Below are positions 28,493 to 38,222 of a DNA stretch of 64,000 bases, in pieces. The position numbers and the translations under genes are program-made. The notes below the pieces were generated by a model. The model saw nothing but the letters and a program-made list of their open reading frames with translations, searched no databases and was not told where the DNA came from. Source of the DNA: Mycobacterium sp. E796 (GTDB lineage: Bacteria; Actinomycetota; Actinomycetes; Mycobacteriales; Mycobacteriaceae); the NCBI RefSeq assembly GCF_001672815.1, contig NZ_LZKK01000350.1, positions 1 to 64,000 on the forward strand. The letters run 5' to 3'. Numbering within the stretch: the stretch's first letter is position 1; the number at the start of each line of letters is the position of its first letter.

Positions 28493-28605
28493 GTAGCTGG
28501 GACTGACCCACCGGGTGCTCACGCCCTGAAGGGCAAGTCGAAGCCCCTTCGCCGGCGGGGATGGTTGACGCGGCTGCCGTACGAGGTGCAGTGTGATACT
28601 CGTCA

Positions 28606-28622
28606 TATGACCACTGGTCATA
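28606..28622 (+). promoter_or_regulatory. Palindromic operator upstream of the ferritin-like gene
   Basis: TATGACC-ACT-GGTCATA is a perfect 7-base inverted repeat ending 22 bases before the ATG at 28645. Its size and symmetry suit a TetR-type repressor. The nearest local TetR genes are more than 10 kb away. Confidence 0.6.
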
Positions 28623-28644
28623 CCGGGCGGAGAGGCGAGAACTC

Positions 28645-29745
28645 ATGACCACCAGGGACAAGTACACGGACGTACCCGAGCCCTACTCGTGGACGGTCCC
28701 CAGTGCCGGCGATGCGCGCTTCACCTGGGAGTACGACGAGGGTCGGGCCCGGCTCCTCTCTCTGTACCAAAAGGGAAAGGACAAACAGTGGGATGCGCAG
28801 TCGCGCATCGACTGGGCGCAAGACGTCGACCCCGACAACCCGGTCGGGCTGCCGGACGAGTTCCATCCGCTGTTCGGCAGCCCGGTGTGGGAAGCCGCAG
28901 ACGAATCGCGTCGCGCGGAGATGCGCCGGCATTCCCAGGCCTGGCAGTTCTCCCAGTTCCTGCACGGCGAGCAGGGGGCGATGGTGTGCGCGGCCAAGAT
29001 CGTCGAGGTCGTCCCTGACTTGGACGCGAAGTTCTACGCGGCCACCCAGACCATGGACGAGGCCCGGCACGTGGAGACGTTCTCGCGGTTCCTGCAGGAG
29101 AAGGTCGGTCTCGTCTACCCGATCAACAAGAACCTGACCCAATTGCTGGACGACACCCTGCGCGACTCGCGTTGGGACATGCCGTATCTCGGCATGCAGG
29201 TCCTCATCGAAGGGCTCGCACTCGCCGCCTTCGGGACGCTGCGCGACTTGGCGCCGCCGGACTCGCTGGCCAAGCAGGTGCTGGCATACGTCATGCAGGA
29301 CGAGGCCCGGCACGTGGCCTTCGGCCGAATCTCGTTGAAGGACTACTACTCCGCGCTGACCGAAGCCGAGCGCGATGAGCGTGAAGAGTTCGTTGTCGAC
29401 GCCTGCTACCTGATGCGCGACCGGTTCCGCGGCGAGGAGGTTTTCGAAACCCTCGGCCTCGACGTCAAGGCGTGTGCCGAGTGGGTCGACACGTCGCCGC
29501 TGATGATCCAGTTCCGCTCCCACCTGTTCAGCCGGATCGTGCCGATCGTCAAGGACATCGGGTTGTGGGGCGACAAGGTGCAGAAGGCCTTCACGGAGAT
29601 GGGCGTCCTCGACCTGGCGGGCTCCAACATCGAGGCGCTGATGAAAGCCGACGAGGATCAGGCCTATGCGCTGGACAAGGCACACGCCGAGATGGCCGAC
29701 CGGGCGCTCGAAGTGGACGAGGTGATCGCGGCGGGCGCGAGCTAA
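28645..29745 (+). CDS. Ferritin-like diiron protein
   Basis: A 366-residue, all-helical protein with a full diiron ligand set. There is a Glu in FLHGEQGAMVC, then MDEARHVETF (E-x-x-H), a Glu in LIEGLALAAFG, and QDEARHVAFGR (E-x-x-H). The E-x-x-R-H repeats place it in the ferritin-like diiron superfamily that includes oxygenases such as AurF-type N-oxygenases and R2-like oxidases; the exact reaction cannot be read from sequence. There is no membrane segment. A palindromic operator lies just upstream, so it is probably an inducible gene. Confidence 0.82.
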   Translation: MTTRDKYTDVPEPYSWTVPSAGDARFTWEYDEGRARLLSLYQKGKDKQWDAQSRIDWAQDVDPDNPVGLPDEFHPLFGSPVWEAADESRRAEMRRHSQAWQFSQFLHGEQGAMVCAAKIVEVVPDLDAKFYAATQTMDEARHVETFSRFLQEKVGLVYPINKNLTQLLDDTLRDSRWDMPYLGMQVLIEGLALAAFGTLRDLAPPDSLAKQVLAYVMQDEARHVAFGRISLKDYYSALTEAERDEREEFVVDACYLMRDRFRGEEVFETLGLDVKACAEWVDTSPLMIQFRSHLFSRIVPIVKDIGLWGDKVQKAFTEMGVLDLAGSNIEALMKADEDQAYALDKAHAEMADRALEVDEVIAAGAS

Positions 29746-29750
29746 CCCAA

Positions 29751-30479
29751 CTAGCGCGGAGGAAGGCTGGGCGGGGTCGTCCAGGTGTAGCTCGGCGTGG
29801 TCGTGACGGTCGGGGTGCTGGTGACGGTGACGGTGCTCGTGCTGGTGCTGGTGGACGGCGGGGGCACGGCGGTCGTCACCGTGGTGACGGTGGTGGTCTC
29901 CGTGGTCGACGACGTCGTCGTCGCGGCGGCCGCGGTGATGACGCCGCAGGCCAGCCGCTTACCAGAATCACCGCTGGACGTGCCGCCGAGATTGTCGGCG
30001 GCCTGGTGGATGACCAGCGCGGTGCCCGAGCTGTTTCTCAGGTCCGCGGCGGTGAACGAGTTCGTGGTGGTGACGAGCTTCGCCGAGCCGTCGGAGCGCA
30101 CTTGCAGCGCGGTCAGGTCGCCGCTAGCCGGATAGCCCGTGTGGCCCGGCGCCTGATACACGCTCCCGGCGGAGCTGAAGTCCCCGCCCTCGCACTTGCC
30201 CACCGCGTGGATTTGCAGCCCGTGGAAGCCCTGGGTCAGGACCTGGTTCGGGCCGGCCTCCACGGTCACCGTGGCGTAGCCGCTGGTGAAATCGATGGTG
30301 GCGTTGGCGACCTGGGTGCCGTCGGCGCTCTTCAACTGGGTGGTCATCCTCTCCGCGCCGGCCGACGCGCTCGAGGACGGTGACGTGGTGGACTGGTTGC
30401 CGCCCTGGTTTGCGCATGCGCCCAGCGGCGCGATGGTCGCGGTGAGCGCCGCGACCGCAAATGCCACTTCCCGTTTCAT
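29751..30479 (-). CDS. SodC-like lipoprotein lacking several metal ligands
   Basis: A 242-residue exported lipoprotein. The signal peptide ends in a lipobox, LGAC, with the lipid-carrying Cys at 22. The central Cu/Zn superoxide dismutase fold aligns with SodC: GFHGLQIHAVGKCE, PGHTGYPASGDL, ALVIHQAADN and KRLACGVI. Against active SodC, the first copper His is Gln89, the bridging His is Val107 and a zinc His is Gln109. His91, His113, Asp121 and His158 remain, as do the disulphide Cys. Dismutase activity is therefore unlikely. The last 60 residues are a Thr/Ser/Pro/Val repeat tail, probably disordered or cell-wall spanning. It converges with the ferritin-like gene. Confidence 0.85.
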   Translation of the reverse strand: MKREVAFAVAALTATIAPLGACANQGGNQSTTSPSSSASAGAERMTTQLKSADGTQVANATIDFTSGYATVTVEAGPNQVLTQGFHGLQIHAVGKCEGGDFSSAGSVYQAPGHTGYPASGDLTALQVRSDGSAKLVTTTNSFTAADLRNSSGTALVIHQAADNLGGTSSGDSGKRLACGVITAAAATTTSSTTETTTVTTVTTAVPPPSTSTSTSTVTVTSTPTVTTTPSYTWTTPPSLPPR

Positions 30480-30583
30480 GGGCTGGGCCTACCCCGATGA
30501 GCAAATATCAAACGCCGAAAAAGATATGAGAGGTATGTGAGCAGGGTCGCGGCCGATGCTCCTCGCGCTCGCGGTGTGCGAGC

Positions 30584-30862
30584 GTGGGTTGGGTGGTCTC
30601 CGAACCGCAATTGGCGGAAGCGCTCAGGCAGGCGTCGAGCTACCTCTGGATAGCCGACGTGGCCCGCACGCGGAATCTGCCCATGATCCAGTCTCTCTAC
30701 AGCTTTGCCGCCCGGCAGATGGTCGCGTACACCGAAGACGGCCAAGAGTGGCACCTGCGGGCCGCCATCGCCGCCGCACACGATGCCACCGCCATGCACA
30801 ACCTGCTTACCGGCCGCGTTCCGCGCACGCCGGGCGCGCTGGGCGCGCCGACGAACCTCTGA
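30584..30862 (+). CDS. Small hypothetical protein (about 92 aa)
   Basis: The 92-residue product includes SEPQLAEALRQASSYLWIAD and MHNLLTGRVPRTPGALGAP. It is mainly helical, with no membrane segment or known motif. Start choice is uncertain between GTG at 30584 and GTG at 30593, and neither has a strong ribosome site. The coding pattern looks protein-like, with a balanced residue mix, unlike the Arg/Pro-rich shadow frames on the other strand. It is divergent from the SodC-like gene. Function unknown. Confidence 0.5.
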   Translation: MGWVVSEPQLAEALRQASSYLWIADVARTRNLPMIQSLYSFAARQMVAYTEDGQEWHLRAAIAAAHDATAMHNLLTGRVPRTPGALGAPTNL

Positions 30863-30866
30863 AGGG

Positions 30867-31116
30867 CTACCCGCCCAGCGCGCTGAGCAGCGCCTTACGC
30901 CCGCGAACGCGGAGCCGGTGGATGCTCGATTCACGCAGCTCGACGATGCGCTCGATCATCCGGTTTCCCAGCGCCTCGAGCAGGACTGCATTCAAATCGA
31001 TTGGGGCCGGGCATAAGTCGCGCTCTTCCTCGCTGGCGTGGGCGTCCAGCACGGTGACGAACGAGTGGCCTGCGGCGCGCGGCCCACTCCTAAGACACGG
31101 ACTGCGGCCGCGAATT
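30867..31116 (-). pseudogene. Possible hemerythrin-like remnant downstream of whiB3
   Basis: On the minus strand, the frame ending in TAG at 30867-30869 contains HSFVTVLDAHASEEERDLCP and then a helical tail with ALGNRMIERIVELRESS and RVRGRKALLSALGG. The H-x-x-E-E-E-x-x-L-x-P pattern is like the third-helix motif of hemerythrin HHE domains. No proper start exists; upstream the frame lacks sense and a neighbouring frame (from about 31189) looks more protein-like, which suggests a frameshifted, truncated gene. Over bases 30863-31286 I see nothing else that could be a gene. Confidence 0.35.
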
Positions 31117-31286
31117 GTTCACCGACAAATTCGGCAAACAAGGAACTGTGCAGAATTCGCCAAGCCCCGCCCGGCACGCTCGGGACCAAGAGCGAAGCCG
31201 GAGGGAAAGAAATGACGATGCGCGGGAATAGCCTCGTGGCTCGCGGTGATGATCTCCTCCGGCGGCCTGTTGGGCGCCGGGGCGCA

Positions 31287-31595
31287 CTAGGCCGAGCGGC
31301 GGATTCCGCGGTTGCGGCCGATGTCGCCCTTCAGCAGCATGTCGCGCTCGGATTCCGACAGGCCACCCCAAACTCCGTACGGCTCACCAACTTCCAGCGC
31401 GTGGGACCGGCACTCCTGGATCACCGGGCACCGCCGGCACATCTCCTTGGCGCGCTGCTCGCGCTGCATGCGGGCGCGGCCGCGCTCGCCGTCGGGGTGG
31501 AAGAACATCGACGAGTCAACGCCGCGGCACAGGCCTTGCAGTTGCCAGTTCCAGATGTCGGCGTTGGGGCCAGGTAGCTGCTCCGGCTGTGGCAT
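31287..31595 (-). CDS. whiB3: Redox-sensing transcriptional regulator WhiB3
   Basis: A 102-residue iron-sulphur cluster regulator. The four cluster Cys are visible: one in QGLCRGVDSSMF, two in MCRRCPVIQEC (C-x-x-C) and the last in that same segment. The turn GVWGGLSESERD and the basic C-terminal GRNRGIRR DNA-contact segment complete the family pattern. WhiB3 links redox state to lipid synthesis and virulence in M. tuberculosis. The start MPQPEQLPGPNADIW at 31595 has GAGAGGGAA upstream. Equivalent to Rv3416. Confidence 0.96.
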   Translation of the reverse strand: MPQPEQLPGPNADIWNWQLQGLCRGVDSSMFFHPDGERGRARMQREQRAKEMCRRCPVIQECRSHALEVGEPYGVWGGLSESERDMLLKGDIGRNRGIRRSA

Positions 31596-31942
31596 TGGAT
31601 CGTTCCCTCTCTGCACGGCACGCCCAGAAGTTCAGGTTCGCGAAGCGTCCGACAAGCGATTGTGCAACCGATTTTCGAGTGGGGTCACCGCTGACTACCC
31701 GTCGAAGTAGAACTTAGGGCGGGCGGCGAATTTCCGTCAATAGCCACTTAGGTCGCCAAAATATGTAAGCGTTGTAAGAGAATTAACTCGCCGTTCATGT
31801 GCCACGCTTTTGCTGACCAAAGACCGTGCTACCAGGCGCTTGACCGGACCGTGATTTCCCAGCTCAGCGCGCAAGACAGTGGGGGGAGCAATTAGTACGC
31901 AGCTCTTGGCGATTAACAGCTCGGTAACAAGAACAGCACGAA
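31596..31942. other. Divergent promoter region between whiB3 and the Rv3415c homologue
   Basis: About 347 bases with no gene. Bases 31730-31800 are AT-rich (for example CAAAATATGTAAGCGTTGTAAGAGAATTAACTC), likely promoter DNA for one or both neighbours. I found no perfect operator palindrome and no terminator. The long untranslated distance on the whiB3 side fits a gene known elsewhere to have complex control. Confidence 0.5.
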
Positions 31943-32761
31943 GTGTTTACTACTATCACCGTGATTGAAACTGGTCACACTTCGGTGATTAAGAGCACAC
32001 TGGCCGCCGCCGCCTTCGGGGAGCAACCCGGAGCCTGGCCGCTGCCGTCCGCGAGCACTCCGCAGCAACTGTGGTGGCGGGCCGTCGCTGCGGGCGGGCA
32101 GGGCCGCTACGGCAGCGCCTACCACGACCTGGCGGAGCTGCGCCGCACCGGCGGCCGGTTGACGTCGCTGGCGCACAGCACACATGGCTCGTTCCTGCGC
32201 CAGCTCGGCTGGCATGAACTGGCGCGGGGCTGGGACGGCCGCGCGCTCGCGTTGGCCGGGGCGGACGCCGAGGCGCGCGCCGATGCGCTGATCGGGTTGG
32301 CGGCCGACGCGCTGGGGGTCGGCCGGTTCGCCGCCGCGGCAACGTTGTTGGGCCGTGTGGACCTGGGGGCGGTCCCGGACCGTCTCCCGGTGCGCCAGGG
32401 ATGGGTGGCCGCCGAGTTGGCGATGGCCTCCGGGGACGGTGCGTCGGCCGTGCGCCACGCCGAGGAGGCCGTGCGGCTGGCGGAGGCGATGGTCGTTTCG
32501 TCGGTACGGCACCGGGTCAAGAGCGACGTGGTGCTGGCCGCGGCGCTGTGCAGCGCCGGCCGAATCGAGCGCGCCCGCGCCGTCGCCGAGGCGGCGCTGG
32601 ACGCCACCGGCCGGTCCAATCTGATCCCGCTTCGATGGGCGCTGGCTTGCTTGCTGATCGACATCGAAAGTGTCACGTTTTCAACACAAAAGCTGCGTGA
32701 AATTCGCGATATCTGCGCAGGCCAGGTGCGGCGCGCCGGGGGCGCGTGGCGTTCCGCTTGA
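31943..32761 (+). CDS. TPR-like helical protein (Rv3415c homologue)
   Basis: A 272-residue, Ala/Leu-rich, all-helical protein whose repeating helix pairs (YGSAYHDLAELRRTGGRL, ARADALIGLAADALGVGRF, ASAVRHAEEAVRLAEAM, AGRIERARAVAEAALDATG) look like TPR repeats. There is no signal peptide or membrane helix. The GTG at 31943 is used; a GTG at 31961 is an alternative. It precedes sigD by about 80 bases in the same direction, as Rv3415c does in H37Rv. Probably a scaffold or regulator; function not established. Confidence 0.82.
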   Translation: MFTTITVIETGHTSVIKSTLAAAAFGEQPGAWPLPSASTPQQLWWRAVAAGGQGRYGSAYHDLAELRRTGGRLTSLAHSTHGSFLRQLGWHELARGWDGRALALAGADAEARADALIGLAADALGVGRFAAAATLLGRVDLGAVPDRLPVRQGWVAAELAMASGDGASAVRHAEEAVRLAEAMVVSSVRHRVKSDVVLAAALCSAGRIERARAVAEAALDATGRSNLIPLRWALACLLIDIESVTFSTQKLREIRDICAGQVRRAGGAWRSA

Positions 32762-32842
32762 AACGGCCTTCGGCCCGTTATTGTCATTGCGTTAGTTAGC
32801 CCGCGATGTGTCCCGTTCGTAACGTTGGAGCAACCGCCGTCG

Positions 32843-33418
32843 ATGACAATTCAAGGGGAACGTCTCGACGCTGTGGTTGCGGAGGCCGTGGCGGGGGACC
32901 GGAACGCCCTACGGGAGGTGCTGGAGACCATCCGTCCGATCGTCGTCCGATATTGCCGCGCGCGAGTCGGCACGGTCGCACGGGGTGGTCTGACAGCCGA
33001 CGACGTGGCTCAGGAGGTGTGCTTGGCCACCATCACGGCGCTGCCGCGCTATCGGGAGCGGGGACGCCCATTCCTCGCGTTCCTGTACGGCATCGCGGCC
33101 CACAAGGTCGCCGACGCGCACCGGGCCGCCGGTCGTGACCTCGCCTACCCGGCCGAGACCATCCCCGAACGCTGGTCGACCGACGCGGGCCCGGAGCAAC
33201 GCGCCATCGAGGCCGACTCGGTCAGCCGAATGAACGAGTTGCTCGAGATCCTGCCGGCCAAGCAGCGCGAGATCCTGATCCTGCGAGTGGTCGTCGGCCT
33301 GTCCGCCGAGGAGACCGCCGCCGCCGTCGGCAGCACGACGGGGGCGGTCCGCGTGGCCCAGCACCGGGCGCTGTCCCGGCTCAAGTCCGAAATCGTCGCG
33401 GCGGGTGACTATGCCTGA
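32843..33418 (+). CDS. sigD: ECF RNA polymerase sigma factor SigD
   Basis: An alternative sigma factor of about 191 residues. Region 2 contains the core-binding and -10 segment DDVAQEVCLATITALPRYR and RPFLAFLYGIAAHKVADAHR. Region 4 has the helix-turn-helix EILPAKQREILILRVVVGLSAEETAAAVGST (given here as overlapping motifs LPAKQREILILR and LSAEETAAAV). The ATG at 32843 starts MTIQGERLDAVVAEAV; a TTG at 32825 would add six residues. It overlaps the anti-sigma gene by 14 bases. In M. tuberculosis SigD responds to starvation and is released from RsdA by ClpP-dependent proteolysis. It matches Rv3414c. Confidence 0.95.
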   Translation: MTIQGERLDAVVAEAVAGDRNALREVLETIRPIVVRYCRARVGTVARGGLTADDVAQEVCLATITALPRYRERGRPFLAFLYGIAAHKVADAHRAAGRDLAYPAETIPERWSTDAGPEQRAIEADSVSRMNELLEILPAKQREILILRVVVGLSAEETAAAVGSTTGAVRVAQHRALSRLKSEIVAAGDYA

Positions 33419-34169
33419 ATCCCTGGACGAATTCGCCAGCACCGACTTGCTTCTCGACGCGTTGGCCGAGCGTCGGCCGGTCGATCTGGACGACCCCAAC
33501 GATGACGCGTTGGCCGTCCTGCTGGCCGACTGGCGAGACGACCTGCGCTGGCCGCCGGCCAGCGCGCTGGTTTCCCCGGAAGAGGCCGTCGGGGCGCTGC
33601 ACGCCGGGCTGGCCGAGCGACGGCGCGCCCGCCGCGGCCTCGCCACGATCGGATCGGTGGCCGCCACACTGCTGGTGCTGAGCGGTTTCGGGGCCATGGT
33701 GGTCGAGGCCCGTCCCGGCGACACGCTGTACGGCCTGCACGCGATGTTCTTCGACCAGCCGCGGGTCAAGGACAGCCAGATCGAGCTGTCGGCCAAGGCC
33801 GAACTGGCCAAGGTTCAGCAAATGATCGACCAGGGCCAGTGGACCCAAGCGCAGAATCAGCTGGCCGAGGTCAGCACCACAGTGCAGTCAATGAACGACG
33901 GGGCCAGCCGCAACGACCTGTTGGACGAGGTGAACCTGCTCAACACCCGGGTCGAATCGCGCAACCCGAACGCGACGCTGCCGCCGGCCGCGCCGAAGCC
34001 CAAGGCGCCGGCCGCGTCGTCCACCTCGCCCGCCGCGCCGACTACGACCCCACCGAGCCCATCAGCAAGTTCGACGACGAGCCCCACAACGAGCCCGTCG
34101 TCCGGGCGGCATCGGCATCACGGACACTCGTCCACGCCGCCCTCAGCGGCGCCGGACGACACGCCCTAG
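33405..34169 (+). CDS. rsdA: Anti-sigma-D factor RsdA
   Basis: A 254-residue membrane-anchored anti-sigma factor. The N-terminal cytoplasmic part (DEFASTDLLLDALAERRPVD and DDLRWPPASALVSPEEAV) is the SigD-binding region. A single membrane helix follows at about 80-100 (IGSVAATLLVLSGFGAMVV), then an extracytoplasmic domain with GDTLYGLHAMFFD and a Pro/Thr/Ser-rich tail ending in a His-rich RHRHHGHSS stretch. GTG at 33405 or ATG at 33411 may start it; both overlap sigD. Equivalent to Rv3413c. Confidence 0.92.
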   Translation: MTMPESLDEFASTDLLLDALAERRPVDLDDPNDDALAVLLADWRDDLRWPPASALVSPEEAVGALHAGLAERRRARRGLATIGSVAATLLVLSGFGAMVVEARPGDTLYGLHAMFFDQPRVKDSQIELSAKAELAKVQQMIDQGQWTQAQNQLAEVSTTVQSMNDGASRNDLLDEVNLLNTRVESRNPNATLPPAAPKPKAPAASSTSPAAPTTTPPSPSASSTTSPTTSPSSGRHRHHGHSSTPPSAAPDDTP

Positions 34170-34170
34170 C

Positions 34171-34581
34171 TCAGCGGCGGTGAAACCCGTCCGCGTCTGA
34201 CGTCGCTTCGTTCAGCGAGGCGTCGGCGTATCCCCGGCAGTAATCCCACGTGACATAGGAGTCGGGTTCGGGGTCGTAGGCGGGCTCGTGCGGGCGGACG
34301 GTGCCGTCGATGAGCAGTTGCAACAGGTTGGCGCGCAACATGTCCCAGTCGTGGTAGTGGTCCTGCTGACATTCGTCGCAGCACACCACGAGTCCGCGAA
34401 TTCCCTTGTGCGCCAGCAGGGCCTCGTAAACGGCCAAATCGGCCAGGTCCGCCTCGACCGCCATCCGCTCTTGCTGATCCAGGGGTTGCCCCGGTTCGAC
34501 GGCTTCGAGCGCAGCCGACGGATCGCAGGGGTCGTCGGCGAACGGGTCGGGTGGCAAACCCGGTGGGAGGTGGTCACGCAC
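34171..34581 (-). CDS. DUF5319 protein (Rv3412 homologue)
   Basis: A 136-residue soluble, acidic protein. The core VYEALLAHKGIRGLVVCCDE and CQQDHYHDWDMLRANLLQLL is conserved among mycobacteria and includes a CC-x-x-C motif that could bind metal. The start is GTG at 34581 (VRDHLPPGLPPDPFADDP). Convergent with rsdA, whose stop is one base away. DUF5319 proteins have no established role. Confidence 0.92.
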   Translation of the reverse strand: MRDHLPPGLPPDPFADDPCDPSAALEAVEPGQPLDQQERMAVEADLADLAVYEALLAHKGIRGLVVCCDECQQDHYHDWDMLRANLLQLLIDGTVRPHEPAYDPEPDSYVTWDYCRGYADASLNEATSDADGFHRR

Positions 34582-34721
34582 GCCTCTAGACTACGCAGGC
34601 GGGCCGTCATCGCGCCAGCAGGGAGACGCGCGCCGCGTGGCGCCCGGGCAAGCGGGTCCGCTGTCCCTGCGAGCCGATAGGATGGGCTTCTCACTCCGCG
34701 CGCGTATGGAGGGCCCCACCG

Positions 34722-36331
<1,610 letters not shown>

Positions 36332-36335
<4 letters not shown>

Positions 36336-37477
36336 ACAGCGAACTGGCAATGGTCGAGATCGGCATGGGCCGCGTCGCCCGTCGCACGTATGAACTGAGC
36401 GAGATCAGCATCGTGCCGTCGCGGCGCACCCGGTCGTCGAAGGACGTGTCGACGACGTGGCAGCTCGACGCCTACCGCTTCGAGATTCCGGTAATCGCCC
36501 ACCCCACCGACGCTTTGGTGTCGCCGGAGTTCGCGATCGAGCTGGGCCGGCTCGGCGGGCTGGGCGTGCTCAACGGCGAGGGGCTGATCGGCCGGCACGC
36601 CGACGTCGAGGCCAAGATCGCGCAACTGCTCGAGGCCGCCGAAAAGGAGCCCGAACCGTCTGCGGCGATCCGGCTGCTGCAGGAACTGCACGCGGCGCCG
36701 CTGGACCCGGACCTGCTGGGGTCGGCCGTGGCGCGCATCCGCGAGGCGGGGGTGATCACCGCGGTGCGGGTCAGCCCGCAGAACGCCCAGGCGCTGACGC
36801 CGGTGCTGCTGCAGGCGGGGATCGACCTGCTGGTCATCCAGGGCACGATCGTGTCGGCCGAAAGAGTGGCCAGCGATGGGGAGCCGCTGAACCTGAAGAC
36901 CTTCATCTCCGAGCTCGACGTGCCGGTGGTCGCCGGCGGGGTGCTCGACCACCGCACCGCGCTGCACCTGATGCGCACCGGCGCCGCCGGCGTCATCGTC
37001 GGCTACGGCTCCACCCGGGGCGTGACCACCAGCGACGAGGTGCTGGGCATCAGCGTGCCGATGGCCACCGCGATCGCCGACGCCGCCGCCGCGCGCCGCG
37101 AATACCTCGACGAGACCGGCGGCCGATACGTGCACGTGCTGGCCGACGGCGACATCCACACCTCGGGCGAGCTGGCCAAGGCCATCGCCTGCGGCGCCGA
37201 TGCGGTGGTGCTGGGCACGCCGCTGGCCGAGGCGGCCGAGGCGCTCGGGGGCGGCTGGTTCTGGCCGGCCGCCGCGGCGCACCCGTCGCTGCCCCGCGGG
37301 GCGCTGCTGCAGATCGCGGTGGGTGAGCGGCCGCCGCTGGAGCGGGTGCTGGGCGGCCCGTCGGACGACCCCTTCGGCAGCCTGAACCTCGTCGGCGGCC
37401 TGCGCCGGTCGATGGCCAAGGCCGGTTACTGCGACCTCAAGGAGTTCCAGAAGGTCGGCCTGACCGTCGGGGGCTGA
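36332..37477 (+). CDS. guaB3: IMP dehydrogenase-family protein GuaB3
   Basis: An IMPDH/GMP-reductase-family TIM-barrel protein of 381 residues (375 if the ATG at 36350, MVEIGMGR, is the true start). It has no CBS domains. The usual catalytic GPGSICTTR loop is absent at that position; instead the sequence reads GVIVGYGSTRGVTTSDEVLG, so canonical IMPDH activity is not expected. The GTG at 36332 overlaps the guaB2 stop, so the pair is coupled. Homologues of this subfamily sit beside guaB2 across actinobacteria (Rv3410c). A role as a GMP reductase has been proposed for such proteins. Confidence 0.93.
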
Positions 37478-37496
37478 TTACTCGCCACTGGTTCGA

Positions 37497-37913
37497 TCAC
37501 AAAGCGGTCAGGAGTTCGACGTCGCGACCGTTCGCGAGAGTGACGATGGCCGCGTCGAACGTGACGAGGCGGACGCCCCTGCGGCGGGCAAGCGCCAGCA
37601 GGTGTGCGTCCGTCACCTGGCGATAACCGGCAATCGGCGGGATGTCCTCGTCGGCAAGCGACACATCGTCGACCAGAAAGCGATGACCATCGGTGGCCCT
37701 CAGTGCCGATAGCACACGTCGTGCATCGGCGATCCCGATCGGACTGGCAAGCACCTTCGGGTTCGTCGATACGCGCACGAAACCGCTTTCGGTGACCGGG
37801 CAGGTTGCCCAGCCGCCCGACGCATTGGCGACGAACCACTCACGCATCGGGACGTGGTGGATGTGTGAATCCCATGCCAGGGCGACGAGGGCATTGACAT
37901 CTAGCAAACCCAC
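37497..37913 (-). CDS. vapC47: PIN-domain toxin VapC47-like
   Basis: A 138-residue PIN-domain ribonuclease, the toxin of a VapBC module. Acidic active-site residues are visible: Asp5 in LLDVNALVALA, the Glu in CPVTESGFVRV, the Asp in VTDAHLLALARRRG and the Asp in LVTFDAAI. The start is GTG at 37913, six bases after the vapB stop, so the pair is coupled. It sits in the same place as Rv3408 in H37Rv, between guaB3 and choD. Confidence 0.9.
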   Translation of the reverse strand: MGLLDVNALVALAWDSHIHHVPMREWFVANASGGWATCPVTESGFVRVSTNPKVLASPIGIADARRVLSALRATDGHRFLVDDVSLADEDIPPIAGYRQVTDAHLLALARRRGVRLVTFDAAIVTLANGRDVELLTAL

Positions 37914-37919
37914 AGCGGG

Positions 37920-38141
37920 TCAATCTTCGTCGAGGGCGCGCCGCACCATCTCAGGCGTGATCGCCGGCGTGCCGGGTGGGACGCGGATGATCGGCAATCC
38001 GTCCTCCGCCTCAACTCGCGCCGGGGTGAGGCCGCGGCGCGCCAGCTCGGAGATGACGGCGCCTAACGACCGCCGCTCGCTTGCCGCGAGTTCGCGGGCC
38101 GCAGCCATCACGTCATCGTCGAGGTCGAGAGTCGTTCGCAT
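37920..38141 (-). CDS. vapB47: Antitoxin VapB47-like
   Basis: A 73-residue antitoxin. The N-terminal MRTTLDLDDDVMAAARELAA is a ribbon-helix-helix DNA-binding domain. The C-terminal half (GLPIIRVPPGTPAITPEMVR) is the extended toxin-neutralising tail. It should bind VapC47 and repress its own promoter; a strong palindrome starts two bases before the ATG. It matches Rv3407. Confidence 0.9.
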   Translation of the reverse strand: MRTTLDLDDDVMAAARELAASERRSLGAVISELARRGLTPARVEAEDGLPIIRVPPGTPAITPEMVRRALDED

Positions 38142-38142
38142 C

Positions 38143-38164
38143 TTTTGATGTTATCGCATCAAAA
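38143..38164. promoter_or_regulatory. Palindromic operator of the vapBC47 module
   Basis: Perfect 8-base arms TTTTGATG and CATCAAAA flank a six-base centre. The site touches the vapB start and is 59 bases from choD, so VapB autoregulation could also affect choD expression. Confidence 0.7.
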
Positions 38165-38222
38165 CATCAATGCGGATTACAACCACTGGTTTGTTACCGG
38201 CCGGTATGGCCATACTGGTGCA

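Noticed and set aside
29797..30135. A valine-rich 112-codon plus-strand frame that looks like a membrane protein
   Set aside because: It is the antisense of the Thr/Ser/Val repeat tail of the SodC-like gene; repeats give false hydrophobicity.
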